Counted from the first letter of the stretch, positions 10,313 to 20,943 are shown. The stretch: DNA of 64,000 nt from Paenibacillus sp. JJ-100 (GCF_948329825.1 NZ_CAOJCM010000001.1:1054001-1118000), one strand, 5' to 3'. A program made the numbers and translations. The notes: generated by a model not told the origin, from the sequence alone.

Positions 10313-10342
10313 TTGACATTAATGGTTATATTATATTATTAT
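10313..10342 (+). promoter_or_regulatory. Promoter of the beta-glucoside permease gene
   Basis: TTGACA (10313-10318) and TATTAT (10337-10342) are 18 bases apart, just behind the licT stop and ahead of the RAT at 10375. Confidence 0.6.
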
Positions 10343-10374
10343 GTTGATAACAGGAATTGAATACGATTTAACTG

Positions 10375-10457
10375 GGATTGTTACTGGTTATGCAGGCAAA
10401 ACCTAAGTCATGAGAAGTGGAACCCGTGCGTTCACTTGCTCAAGGCTTAGGTTTTTT
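10375..10457 (+). promoter_or_regulatory. RAT antiterminator and terminator ahead of bglP
   Basis: The RAT (10375-10403) reads GGATTGTTACTGG ... GCAGGCAAAACC. It overlaps AAAACCTAAG (10398-10407), which pairs with CTTAGGTTTT (10446-10455) to make a terminator with a T-run. Same design as the licT leader. Confidence 0.88.
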
Positions 10458-10566
10458 GTGTGCAAAAAAATCGGTAGAGAGCCTGTGATATCAATTGAAC
10501 GATCATATACACCTTATTCTGTCTCAGAGTGTTTGTGTTAATGATCTTCAGTTCAGACAAACGTAG

Positions 10567-12501
<1,935 letters not shown>

Positions 12502-12590
12502 CCTATCAAAATGAGGGGTATGCGGGAAGAAGGACAGATGTAGGAACGAACAGTTTAGTCTGTACATCAGCTATATAAAATATAATCAAA

Positions 12591-12631
12591 CAACACCCCA
12601 TTCGTTAACCACACTAACGATTGGGGTGTTG
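12591..12631. terminator. Hairpin behind bglP, probable terminator
   Basis: CAACACCCCA pairs with TGGGGTGTTG and an inner CGTTA with TAACG. The stem is strong, but no T-run follows on the plus strand, so its efficiency is uncertain. It lies between the converging bglP and AraC genes. Confidence 0.45.
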
Positions 12632-12714
12632 TGCATAGGAACGGGAAAAGTAGTGAGGATTGGAATGAAAGCAGGTGTTGTTCGGGATATTTTGTGATCG
12701 TTGGTTTAAGATTT

Positions 12715-13656
12715 TTAGCTTTTACCTGTTGTGCCACTTAAAGAATGTGTCTTCAGTTGACGAATATCTCCAATCGGTGGTTTACCGAACATTCGCGCGT
12801 ATTCGCGATTGAACTGTGAAGGACTTTCATAACCAACACGAAAAGCTACTTCTGCAGCTTGAACTGGTTCGTTCAGCAGCATCTGGCGTGCCTCTTGTAG
12901 CCGAATTTGTTTCTGGAATTGAAGTGGGCTCATGGCCGTTACATCGCGGAATCGTCGATGTAATGAAGATGAGCTCATCCCGACTTCTCTTGCAAGATCG
13001 TCGATGCGTAGCGGTTGATTGTAGCTCTCACGAATCCGGCGAATCACTTCAGCGATGAGAGCGGCATATCCAGCACCCGGTGCCATTTGCCGAAGTGCAT
13101 TCCCTTGACGATCTTGGAGTGCACGATACAAGATTTCTCGCGAAATCAAAGGAGCGAGCACAGCCAGATCATTCGGTGTTTCTAAGAGACGCACAAGCCG
13201 CAAAAACGCATCCAGCATATCTGTAGTAGCACAGCTTACATACAGCCCTCGTGAGCTTTTGTCTTGAGCGGTACCTTCATAATCGGTTACCTCAATGAAT
13301 TCGAGTACCTGCTGCGGATTGATTTGTAGCCGAATGGCAAGGTATGGATGTTCTGACGAAGCGTCAGTCACCTGGCCAGAAATAGGTAGATCAACCGACA
13401 CGGCAAAATATTGCGAAGGTCCATAACGATAAGTTTCATTAGCAAGTAGTACAAGCTTGCTTCCTTGAGCAACGAGACATATAGAAGGTTCATAGACCGT
13501 ATAGACTGGAACAGCATTTTCAGAGTTGCGAATCAGTGATAATGCTGGAAACGGAGTTTGATAAGTGCCATCGCTTGTAGAGAATCGGGTAATCCACTTC
13601 GCAAGCTCGGCGAGCTTCTCATTCATGAGTCCTTCTGATAAAGGCTTCGAAATCAT
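12715..13656 (-). CDS. AraC-family regulator with cupin-like N-terminal domain
   Basis: This 313-residue protein has an AraC N-terminal sensor (about 20-170; CLVAQGSKLVLL, AIRLQINPQQ) and a C-terminal double helix-turn-helix (about 205-300; LAREVGMSSSSLHRRFRDVT and VAFRVGYESPSQFNREYARMFG). AAGGAGGAATCCT precedes the ATG. It is transcribed away from an SDR gene that it probably controls; the shared 172-base gap holds a 10-base direct repeat spaced by 21 bases, fitting an AraC-type site. Ligand unknown. Confidence 0.87.
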   Translation of the reverse strand: MISKPLSEGLMNEKLAELAKWITRFSTSDGTYQTPFPALSLIRNSENAVPVYTVYEPSICLVAQGSKLVLLANETYRYGPSQYFAVSVDLPISGQVTDASSEHPYLAIRLQINPQQVLEFIEVTDYEGTAQDKSSRGLYVSCATTDMLDAFLRLVRLLETPNDLAVLAPLISREILYRALQDRQGNALRQMAPGAGYAALIAEVIRRIRESYNQPLRIDDLAREVGMSSSSLHRRFRDVTAMSPLQFQKQIRLQEARQMLLNEPVQAAEVAFRVGYESPSQFNREYARMFGKPPIGDIRQLKTHSLSGTTGKS

Positions 13657-13700
13657 AGGATTCCTCCTTAATCTCTATATGTGAATGATTACCCTCATTA

Positions 13701-13719
13701 TACAATGCTGATCATTGTA
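13701..13719. promoter_or_regulatory. Inverted repeat in the AraC/SDR gap
   Basis: TACAATG (13701-13707) and CATTGTA (13713-13719) form a perfect 7-base dyad with a 5-base centre, near the expected promoter of the AraC gene. Binding protein unknown. Confidence 0.4.
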
Positions 13720-13731
13720 CACCAATATTCA

Positions 13732-13762
13732 TGGGCCGATTAGGCAATTTTTTGGGCCGATT
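13732..13762 (+). promoter_or_regulatory. Direct repeat, probable AraC-type operator
   Basis: TGGGCCGATT occurs at 13732-13741 and 13753-13762, exactly 21 bases apart, which puts both copies on the same DNA face. This is the usual geometry for an AraC-family protein acting on the SDR promoter just downstream. Confidence 0.6.
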
Positions 13763-13828
13763 GTTCTACCTCTCCCTGCTTCACATGTCTCATACTGAAG
13801 AAGAACCAGAACGAGAGGAGGACGAATC

Positions 13829-14587
13829 ATGAATACAAACAAGCAACACACGAAAGGTATTGAAGGAAAAGTTGTTCTGATCACAGGAGCCAGCAGTGGA
13901 ATTGGTGAAGGAGCAGCGCGTTTGCTCGCTGAACGTGGAGCTAAAGTAATGCTTGGCGCAAGACGTACTGAACGTTTGCAGACTCTGGCTAATGAGATTC
14001 GTGATACAGGAGGTGTGGCTGAGTACCGCAAGCTTGACGTGACCAGTTGTGAAGAGATGGATGCTTTTGTAAACGAAGCTGTTGATAAATTCGGCCGTGT
14101 CGATGTAATCGTCAATAATGCTGGTGTTATGCCTCTATCCAATCTGGAAGAACGAAAAATCGATGAATGGAATCGCATGATCGATGTCAATATACGTGGA
14201 GTATTGCATGGTATCGCTGCAGGTCTTCCAGTTATGCGAAGCCAGGGAGGTGGGCATTTCGTCAATGTCGCCTCCATTGGCGCCTACGAAGTGACACCAA
14301 CTGCGTCTGTCTATTGTGCGACCAAATATGCTGTTCGAGCGATTTCAGAAGGACTGCGTATGGAAACAGAACGCGAAATCCGTGTGACTCTTGTTTCGCC
14401 AGGCGTGACCGAATCCGAGCTCGCGGATAGTATCTCTGATGAGCATGCCCGAGCCGCAATGAAAGAATACCGACGAATCGCGCTATCATCTAAGGCGATT
14501 GCTGAAGCCATTGGTTACGCGATTGCCCAGCCAGAGGGCGTCGATGTGAACGAGTTGACTGTGCGCCCAGCCAAGGGTATAAACTGA
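13829..14587 (+). CDS. Short-chain dehydrogenase/reductase
   Basis: A classical 252-residue SDR. The NAD(P) motif TGASSGIG begins near residue 17, NNAG follows near residue 94, and the catalytic pair is Y162 and K166 (YCATK). An Arg-rich stretch behind the second strand (GARRTER) favours NADP(H). The start has a strong GAGAGGAGGACG site. It is divergent from an AraC regulator and is followed by its own terminator. The substrate is not predictable; relatives are often annotated as serine or 3-hydroxy acid dehydrogenases. Confidence 0.88.
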   Translation: MNTNKQHTKGIEGKVVLITGASSGIGEGAARLLAERGAKVMLGARRTERLQTLANEIRDTGGVAEYRKLDVTSCEEMDAFVNEAVDKFGRVDVIVNNAGVMPLSNLEERKIDEWNRMIDVNIRGVLHGIAAGLPVMRSQGGGHFVNVASIGAYEVTPTASVYCATKYAVRAISEGLRMETEREIRVTLVSPGVTESELADSISDEHARAAMKEYRRIALSSKAIAEAIGYAIAQPEGVDVNELTVRPAKGIN

Positions 14588-14637
14588 GGGATGCATACAA
14601 CGGATACCTAAATAGAGTAGCAGAGGTGACAACATAG

Positions 14638-14674
14638 AAAAAGCACGGACGAGATTAATTCGTTCGTGCTTTTT
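14638..14674 (+). terminator. Terminator of the SDR gene
   Basis: AAAAAGCACGGACGA pairs with TCGTTCGTGCTTTTT, ending in a T-run. Confidence 0.85.
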
Positions 14675-14772
14675 AAATGCAATATGATCCAGTATCTGTA
14701 GAATGGTTAAGCCGTCGCGAGAGCCATCTTATAGTGAGGTGTTTTTTCAGTGACTCGGCTTGCAGTACTTCA

Positions 14773-15360
14773 TTAGCTTGCTTTGATCACATTAGAGTGC
14801 ACAAGACCCGTCAACCGCGAAGGTGGATAAACCATACGAACCGGAGCTATGATGATTGCAGCAAATACCGCCTTGATCAGGTCACCAATAATATATGGAT
14901 AGAATCCTTGAATCATCGCATTAGTCAAGGTCATGCTGTATCGATAAGCGAGCCAAGGAACCCCTGATACATAAATCAACAGAGATCCAAATACCTCAAG
15001 GACGATAAAAGCGAGAACATAGCCCCTGAATCCCCGGAATTGCACTTTAGATAACAGCAATCCAATCAGCAGTGCGGCAAATGGCCACATCATCACATAC
15101 CCTCCAGTTGGACCCACCAGATGGCCAATACCGCCTGTGCCATGCAGTAGAGGAAAACCAAGGGCAGTCAGCAGAACGACAAGAAAGATACTAAGAAAAC
15201 CGTAGAGTGGACCAAGTAATCCTCCGGCTAACATTACAGCTAACGTCTGCAAGGTAATTGGCACAGGTGAGAAGCCAATAGGGATGCTTATGTATCCGAA
15301 AAGAACGAGAATGGCCGCCATAAGCGCGCTGAATACGATACCTCGTAAAGTTAATTTCAT
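14773..15360 (-). CDS. bioY: Biotin transporter S-component BioY
   Basis: A 195-residue membrane protein with about six hydrophobic segments. The BioY family pattern is clear: SPVPITLQTLAVMLAGGLLG near residue 31 and GTGGIGHLVGPTGGYVM near residue 74. It binds biotin and works with the ECF energising module. Two ATPase domains and a T domain are encoded divergently just upstream, and a BirA-like palindrome lies in the shared gap, so the set is best read as a complete dedicated biotin importer under biotin repression. Confidence 0.93.
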   Translation of the reverse strand: MKLTLRGIVFSALMAAILVLFGYISIPIGFSPVPITLQTLAVMLAGGLLGPLYGFLSIFLVVLLTALGFPLLHGTGGIGHLVGPTGGYVMMWPFAALLIGLLLSKVQFRGFRGYVLAFIVLEVFGSLLIYVSGVPWLAYRYSMTLTNAMIQGFYPYIIGDLIKAVFAAIIIAPVRMVYPPSRLTGLVHSNVIKAS

Positions 15361-15393
15361 GTTTGTACAATCCTTTCAATTTTGATAGAATTA

Positions 15394-15425
15394 TTGTCAA
15401 CCTAATTATTATAGTAGGTTAACGA
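15394..15425. promoter_or_regulatory. BirA-like operator between bioY and the ECF genes
   Basis: TTGTCAACCT (15394-15403) and AGGTTAACGA (15416-15425) form an imperfect dyad with a 12-base AT-rich spacer. This matches the Firmicute BirA pattern (TGTTAACC ... GGTTAACA) in spacing and sequence. It lies where it could repress both divergent transcripts when biotin is plentiful. Confidence 0.7.
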
Positions 15426-15474
15426 TTAGCATAATATCATATAAAAGCAGATTGTGAAAGGACAAATTATAAAT

Positions 15475-16350
15475 ATGCAAGACACGTTTTCTATCATTTC
15501 ATTACAAGATATCCGTGTGTACTATGGAGCCGAAGATAATGTTGTAAAAAAAGCGCTCGATGGTGTTTCATTTACCCTTAAGCGAGGTGAGTGGTTAAGC
15601 ATCGTAGGTGCTAATGGTAGTGGGAAAAGCACCTTGGCCGGGGTGATATTAGGATATATCCCTTTATCCGGCGGAGAGAGAGAGGGTTCAGACGATCTGA
15701 CTATTCGGGGTGTACTACAGCAACCAGAAACTCAGGTGCTGGGTGATACAATCGAAGAGGAGTTTCATTTTGCCTTGTCTCAATTACATATATCCGAAGT
15801 CGAAAAAAAGATACGTATGCAGGAGGCTTTGCAGACGGTGGGGCTTAATCAGCTAAAGGAGAGGACTATCGCTCCATTGTCTGGTGGCCAAAAACAGTTA
15901 CTTAACATCGCGACAGCTCTCGCAGCCAAGCCAGATGTACTCATCATGGACGAACCTACAGCAATGCTTGATCCTGATGCAAGAGACCGAATAGAAGAAA
16001 TCGTCCAACATATCACAAGCCAAGGTACAGCAGTGATCTGGATTACTCATCATCTGGAAGAAGCGACGTTATCCGACCGTATACTGGCAATGCATAACGG
16101 GAAGTGCGTCTATGACGGCACTCCACAGTCTTTCTTTTATTCAACGGCAATTGTAACCGAAGACAGAGCGGAAGAGACAAATCAGGAAATCTCCCCATCT
16201 CTGTTACATTCTCTATCTCCCTGTGAGCAGCTGGGACTGGAACCCCCTTTTACGGTCCAAACGGCACAGATTTTGAAAAGAAAAGGGATGTTGCCTAATG
16301 CTATGCCGCTTAGACCTGAACAGCTTGCCGAGGAGGTGGCGTGCAGGTGA
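15475..16350 (+). CDS. ECF transporter ATPase (EcfA-type)
   Basis: A 291-residue ABC ATPase. Walker A is GANGSGKST, the Q-loop QQPETQVLG has the PExQ form typical of ECF ATPases, the signature is LSGGQKQ, Walker B is LIMDEPT, and the switch His is in WITHH. I start at ATG 15475 (AAAGGA upstream, 12 bases); GTG 15454 is an alternative. It overlaps the next gene by 10 bases, so translation is probably coupled. It powers biotin uptake with BioY and the EcfA-EcfT fusion. Confidence 0.88.
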   Translation: MQDTFSIISLQDIRVYYGAEDNVVKKALDGVSFTLKRGEWLSIVGANGSGKSTLAGVILGYIPLSGGEREGSDDLTIRGVLQQPETQVLGDTIEEEFHFALSQLHISEVEKKIRMQEALQTVGLNQLKERTIAPLSGGQKQLLNIATALAAKPDVLIMDEPTAMLDPDARDRIEEIVQHITSQGTAVIWITHHLEEATLSDRILAMHNGKCVYDGTPQSFFYSTAIVTEDRAEETNQEISPSLLHSLSPCEQLGLEPPFTVQTAQILKRKGMLPNAMPLRPEQLAEEVACR

Positions 16351-18134
16351 TTCAACTAAAAGATGTTTGTGTTCGAGCTCCTGATGTGGGCAAACGGATT
16401 TTGATCGATCAGCTGAATGTGACGTTGAGGCGTGGTGAGATTACGATGTTACTAGGCTGTACAGGTTCCGGTAAAACAACGCTATTGCAGACCATAGCCG
16501 GCCTGAGAAAGCCGAAATCAGGGGATATACAACTATCAGGAGAGTCGATGTGGGTTGATGGCAAAGTCCCTACGTCCATACTGCTCCAAGCAAGTCTTGT
16601 GTTCCAGTTTCCAGAACAGCAGTTGTTCGCACGACATATCAAGCGAGAGTTCCAGTACTCCCTTCGCCCTTATCGTTTGAATGAAACCGATCAGGAAAGG
16701 TACATCGAAGAAACGCTAGCGCATTGGGACCCCCCTCGTGGCGCGGATCTGGAGCGAGGTTTTCAGCTGGACCGATCTCCCTTTGCTCTTAGTGGTGGTG
16801 AGAAACGCAGGCTAGGACTTGCGCTTGGTCAGGTGACTAAGCCGGAGTGGTTTTTGCTCGATGAGCCGAGCGCGGGTCTTGAAGCCCAAAGTGTCACATT
16901 GCTTCTGGAATCCCTTCATAAGCACCGTGTGGGGGGTGGTGGAGTGGTGATTGCGACTCACGATCTGGATACGTTTTTACCGCACGCAGATCGTGTACTT
17001 CTGTTAAAGGAAGGTCGACTGGTTGCGGATATTACTCCGCCCGAATTGCACAACCAACCCGAGTTACTGGTGAAGGCCGGGATCGGTCTACCACCATCCA
17101 TGCGGCTAGCCGAGCAGCTGCGGGCGGCAGGCGTGCAGATGAGTTCTCCAGCGATGACGCCGGAAGAGATGGCCGAATCTATCATAAAATCTAGAGAAGA
17201 TAGGTTATCTGTTTCTTTCAGTAAGGACAGGGAGAATGGAAGAATTGTACAAGCGAATGGGGAACCAACTTGGAGTTCAGATTCAGTTACACCGACATCC
17301 GGTGAGACTCTAGGTCCGATGTTACCAAACTTCGGTTCGAAGAATAGAGGCAGCGAAACTACTTCCAGAAACTCTTCGAGCGGCCTGTACAAGATGATGG
17401 ATCCTAGATTGAAATGGGTATTGTATATGTTGCTTGTTACAGCTACAATGCTTCAGCAGCGATGGGGTGGATTATCGTTAACCTTGGTTCCTGTTATAGG
17501 TGCACTGGCTGTGCTGCCTCGTCAGATGCTGATCGGATGTATCAAATTGTTGAAGCCGTTATTGATCTTTTTCCTTTTATCAACGGCGTTATCTGGCAGT
17601 ACCCTTACCACAGTTGAAGGTGGATTTCGGGTGGGATTTTCACTGACTCAGGCTGAGGGAACTTTACTGAATCTGTACCGCTTGTTCATCGTGACTCTTG
17701 CGAGTATATGGTTCTCATTGACGACACCGTACGGCCGTATGGTCGAAGGACTGAACTGGGTACTGGCTTACGGTCAGAAAATCAGGCTGCCTGTGGCTTC
17801 ATTCGCACTTGCTGTATCGCTGGTTTTCCGGTTTATTCCGATGTTATGGGCAGAATGGCAGCGTTTTTCTCTGATCGTGCGTGCACGGGGAAAAGCTGCT
17901 CTAAAACCGAACTCAGTGCGTATTCGTGACCTTGGGCCGATGGTGATCCCGTTACTGATGGCTCTGTTTCAGCGTGCAGAAGATATGACCATTGCGATGG
18001 AGATGCGAAAAATAAGAGAGAATAATGTGCTGGGCACTCGTTCTTCGCTTCTGGTCTGGAGCAGGCGGGATACCCGGATTGGCATGGCCGGACTGCTCCT
18101 GTTCGCAGTGTTAGTATCGATGCGCCATTGGTGA
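16341..18134 (+). CDS. Fused ECF ATPase and transmembrane T-component
   Basis: This 597-residue protein joins two units usually encoded by separate genes. Residues 1-230 are an ECF ATPase (Walker A GCTGSGKTT, Q-loop FQFPEQQLF, signature LSGGEKR, Walker B FLLDEPSAG, ATHD). A Ser/Thr-rich linker (about 270-350) follows. Residues 350-597 are an EcfT domain with several membrane helices and the coupling motifs ARGKA and AMEMRKI, the second departing from the usual A-R-G. GTG 16341 has GAGGAGG four bases upstream; GTG 16347 is possible. With the preceding ATPase it would supply two nucleotide-binding sites and one T domain to BioY. Confidence 0.88.
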   Translation: MQVIQLKDVCVRAPDVGKRILIDQLNVTLRRGEITMLLGCTGSGKTTLLQTIAGLRKPKSGDIQLSGESMWVDGKVPTSILLQASLVFQFPEQQLFARHIKREFQYSLRPYRLNETDQERYIEETLAHWDPPRGADLERGFQLDRSPFALSGGEKRRLGLALGQVTKPEWFLLDEPSAGLEAQSVTLLLESLHKHRVGGGGVVIATHDLDTFLPHADRVLLLKEGRLVADITPPELHNQPELLVKAGIGLPPSMRLAEQLRAAGVQMSSPAMTPEEMAESIIKSREDRLSVSFSKDRENGRIVQANGEPTWSSDSVTPTSGETLGPMLPNFGSKNRGSETTSRNSSSGLYKMMDPRLKWVLYMLLVTATMLQQRWGGLSLTLVPVIGALAVLPRQMLIGCIKLLKPLLIFFLLSTALSGSTLTTVEGGFRVGFSLTQAEGTLLNLYRLFIVTLASIWFSLTTPYGRMVEGLNWVLAYGQKIRLPVASFALAVSLVFRFIPMLWAEWQRFSLIVRARGKAALKPNSVRIRDLGPMVIPLLMALFQRAEDMTIAMEMRKIRENNVLGTRSSLLVWSRRDTRIGMAGLLLFAVLVSMRHW

Positions 18135-18274
18135 TGGCGGAATTAAGGTGCTGAAGCCGTATTGGCATCAGCACTTGAAACGCAGTGTTTTCCAATGATA
18201 ATGCATAAAATCATCACGTTCCGTTTACTATAAATGTGCGTTGATCATCTCAAGAGGATCAGGAGGGACGAGTG

Positions 18275-18574
18275 ATGGAGGAGAAGTTTTTGCAGGAAGA
18301 CAGACGGGAGTATACGGACGTGTCCACCGTTGAGTCGCAGCGGAATGACATTACCCTTGAAGAATTCCCGGAGGGGCCTTATGGTTCATCCTTGCTGTCT
18401 GAGTCGCTTGGGAAAAGCTCCCCTTGGCGAGCAGATCAAAGGACTGCACACCGTTTTGATTATGAGAATCATGAGCTGCATGAGGGTGAGGAACGGGACT
18501 ATCCTGGTCAGGATGTGTTTGATGAAACCGTGCCGGATGATGTTCATGAACCTCAGTATCCTGGCAAAATGTAA
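18275..18574 (+). CDS. Small acidic hypothetical protein
   Basis: A 99-residue hydrophilic, acidic protein, rich in Glu and Asp, without membrane segments or cysteines. The middle (EFPEGPYGSSLLSESLG) and end (DETVPDDVHEPQYPGKM) recall the DUF3905 group of Bacillales spore-related proteins, but I hold that only as a possibility. An AGGAGGG site precedes GTG 18272 and ATG 18275; I prefer the ATG. It stands alone between the ECF genes and a glyoxalase-like gene, with a hairpin behind it. Confidence 0.7.
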   Translation: MEEKFLQEDRREYTDVSTVESQRNDITLEEFPEGPYGSSLLSESLGKSSPWRADQRTAHRFDYENHELHEGEERDYPGQDVFDETVPDDVHEPQYPGKM

Positions 18575-18614
18575 TGATGTTTCTGCATATTTAAATCAAG
18601 CATTATCGATACAC

Positions 18615-18665
18615 AGCCTTCGGTATGGAAATATTCCGTGCGGAGGCTATTTTGATTTTGTTTTT
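18615..18665 (+). terminator. Terminator behind the acidic protein gene
   Basis: AGCCTTCG (18615-18622) pairs with CGGAGGCT (18641-18648, one G-U), followed by a T-rich stretch. Confidence 0.6.
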
Positions 18666-18829
18666 TTGGTTATAATTGGATGAGGTATTCAATTGTTGTT
18701 AAGTTACGTTGAACGTTATGCATCAGAATGGGGGATGGGGCGTCAGGTTGTGTTTATGGATGGAAAATATCATGATCTCATTTTATTTGGTTTAACAAAA
18801 TAAAAGTTTTTGATTAAGGAGGGACTGGC

Positions 18830-19180
18830 TTGAATCCGATCTTAAATCAAATCGGCACGGTGTTTATTCCGGTTCGTGATATCGAGAAGGCTATGAAGTG
18901 GTACCGTGACATATTAAATCTGCCTGAGGATCAGGAGATTTTATTTGGACATCTGCACATCCTGCCAATGAATGGAACTGGAATTGTGTTGGATAGCAAA
19001 ATCTATGCTGAAGAGAACACGTTTAAAACCCCTGCATTTCATTTCAATACAAGCAATATTCAAGAAGCGTATACTTATATGTTGTCCAAAAATGTTAAGA
19101 TTACCTCTACAATTGAACACGAAAAATGGTTTAATTTTGAAGATCCGGACGGTAATATGTTAATGGTGTGCCAGTGTTAA
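18830..19180 (+). CDS. VOC-family (glyoxalase-like) protein
   Basis: A 116-residue single VOC unit with the usual opening (IGTVFIPVRDIEKAMKWYRDIL) split here as FIPVRDIEKAMKWYRD and closing with FEDPDGNMLMV. The metal position near the end is preserved as FNFEDPDGN. A TTG start at 18830 is supported by AAGGAGGG five bases upstream. Such proteins range from lyases to antibiotic-binding proteins; function unknown. Confidence 0.8.
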   Translation: MNPILNQIGTVFIPVRDIEKAMKWYRDILNLPEDQEILFGHLHILPMNGTGIVLDSKIYAEENTFKTPAFHFNTSNIQEAYTYMLSKNVKITSTIEHEKWFNFEDPDGNMLMVCQC

Positions 19181-19290
19181 GAGCTTGACTCTATCCATCG
19201 TGGAAGGTAAAGATTTAGGTGAACAAGCCCAATAAGTGGTGACTGAGATGGAATGAACGTGTTTATTTGAAATGTGTTATAAAAAAGATG

Positions 19291-19323
19291 TTTACTTTCG
19301 TACTGGAACTTTGATATTATAAT
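19291..19323 (+). promoter_or_regulatory. Possible promoter of the T-box/asd transcript
   Basis: TTTACT (19291-19296) and TATTAT (19315-19320) are 18 bases apart and just upstream of the first T-box helix. TATAAT overlaps at 19318-19323. Confidence 0.4.
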
Positions 19324-19329
19324 CGCAAT

Positions 19330-19663
19330 ATCAAATGCGTTGACGAGACGAGTAGATAAAAAACATTCTTTCATCAGAGAGCTCCGGTAGCTGAAAAGGA
19401 GCAAAGAACTTTTTATTGAAGAAAGACTCTGAGCAGCACATCGGAATCCGCTTACGTTGGAGGATGGTGTGACAGGTGCTCCTGTTATAGAGCTAAAGTA
19501 TAAATGAATGAAGTTAGCACCACCTTATGCTATCATTAGGTGAACAGGTCTCATTCTGCGTATACTTGAAGAGGTGAATATGGCGACATATTTACGAATC
19601 TGGGTGGTACCACGAGTGTTCAATCTCGTCCCTGAGACATTTGTCTTGGGGATGGGATTTTTT
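19330..19663 (+). ncRNA. T-box riboswitch ahead of asd, probable lysine specifier
   Basis: All landmarks of a T-box leader are present: the kink-turn region (GACGAGACGAG, 19342-19352), the AG-bulge (CAGAGAG, 19375-19381), the distal loop (GGTAGCTG), the antiterminator T-box GGGTGGTACCACG (19602-19614), and a terminator (GTCCCTGAGACA with TGTCTTGGGGAT, then TTTTTT) ending at 19663. In the specifier loop GAA-G is followed by AAA (19422-19424) and then by ACTC, which can pair with GAGT of the 5' strand. That gives AAA, lysine. Uncharged tRNA-Lys should then allow asd transcription. Confidence 0.88.
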
Positions 19664-19798
19664 GGTTTTCCAGAGCAGTGATTACACGCTTTGGATTGGC
19701 CTGAATAGTGTGAATGATAGGGAATTAAGCTTCCAGTATCCCATGTATGATGATAACAACAGATGAGCTAATTAAAACCGAAAGGAAATGATGATTCC

Positions 19799-20884
19799 AT
19801 GTCAGCAAAATTAAAAGTCGGTATTGTCGGAGGAACAGGAATGGTAGGTCAGCGCTTTGTAGACCTGCTGGATCAACATCCATGGTTTGAAGTAACAGCG
19901 ATTTCAGCAAGTGCCAACTCGGCTGGTAAAACGTACGAAGAGTCCGTACGAGGGAGATGGAAGCTTGAGGTTCCGATTCCTGAGCCAGTGAAAAACATTA
20001 TGGTGCAGGATGCATCCCAAGTGGAGGCTTTCGCGAGCCAGGTTGATTTTATTTTCTGTGCAGTGGACATGAAAAAGGATGAAATCCAGGCACTGGAAGA
20101 GGCTTATGCCAAAACAGGCACCCCGGTCGTGTCCAATAACTCGGCTCATCGCTGGACTGCTGACGTGCCGATGGTCATTCCTGAGATTAACCCAGGTCAT
20201 CTGGCGGTCATTGAAGCACAAAGAAAACGTCTGGGTACGACAACAGGTTTTATTGCTGTAAAACCGAACTGCTCCATCCAGAGTTATGTGCCGGCATTAC
20301 ATGCGCTGCGTGAGTTTAATCCGACCCAAGTGGTTGCTTCAACGTACCAAGCGATTTCTGGAGCGGGAAAAAACTTCACGGACTGGCCTGAAATGCTCGA
20401 TAACGTGATTCCTTACATCGGTGGCGAGGAAGAGAAAAGTGAGCAGGAACCGCTGCGCATCTGGGGTAGTGTAGAGAACAACCAGATTGTTAAAGCATCT
20501 GCACCGCTGATTACGACTCAATGTATTCGTGTACCGGTAACAGACGGACACTTGGCTACTGTTTTTGTAAACTTTGAGAAAAAACCAAGTAAAGATGAAA
20601 TACTGGAGCGCTGGTCTCAGTTCAAAGGGCGTCCGCAAGAGCTGGCCCTGCCAAGTGCACCAAAACAGTTCATTACGTATTTTGAGGAAGAGAACAGACC
20701 ACAGACCAAGCTGGATCGTGATATTGAGCGTGGTATGGGTGTATCTACTGGACGTTTGCGTGAAGACTCTTTGTATGATTATAAATTCGTGGGACTGTCT
20801 CACAACACACTTCGCGGAGCAGCTGGCGGTGCGGTTCTGATTGCTGAATTGCTCAAAGCAGAAGGATATATTCAGCCGAAATAA
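19799..20884 (+). CDS. asd: Aspartate-semialdehyde dehydrogenase, archaeal/fungal type
   Basis: A 361-residue NADP-dependent enzyme that reduces aspartyl phosphate to aspartate semialdehyde, the branch point to lysine, diaminopimelate, threonine and methionine. The Rossmann motif GGTGMVGQRF begins near residue 10. The active cysteine sits in KPNCSIQSY, and NCS with SGAGK behind it is the pattern of the archaeal/fungal branch, not the common bacterial NCTT form. GAAAGGAAATGATG precedes the ATG. It is controlled by the T-box upstream and ends in a terminator, so it is a single-gene unit. Confidence 0.93.
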   Translation: MSAKLKVGIVGGTGMVGQRFVDLLDQHPWFEVTAISASANSAGKTYEESVRGRWKLEVPIPEPVKNIMVQDASQVEAFASQVDFIFCAVDMKKDEIQALEEAYAKTGTPVVSNNSAHRWTADVPMVIPEINPGHLAVIEAQRKRLGTTTGFIAVKPNCSIQSYVPALHALREFNPTQVVASTYQAISGAGKNFTDWPEMLDNVIPYIGGEEEKSEQEPLRIWGSVENNQIVKASAPLITTQCIRVPVTDGHLATVFVNFEKKPSKDEILERWSQFKGRPQELALPSAPKQFITYFEEENRPQTKLDRDIERGMGVSTGRLREDSLYDYKFVGLSHNTLRGAAGGAVLIAELLKAEGYIQPK

Positions 20885-20910
20885 TAAGTATTACTGGAAA
20901 ATAAGCACGA

Positions 20911-20943
20911 AAAACGTCGACATGAGATGTCGGCGTTTTTTTG
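20911..20943 (+). terminator. Terminator of asd
   Basis: AAAACGTCGACAT pairs with ATGTCGGCGTTTTT and a T-run follows. Confidence 0.85.

Noticed and set aside
18275-18574. Second overlapping frame (18330-18683) as a gene
   Set aside because: It has no ribosome site and overlaps the terminator, while the 18275 frame has AGGAGGG and a clean end.
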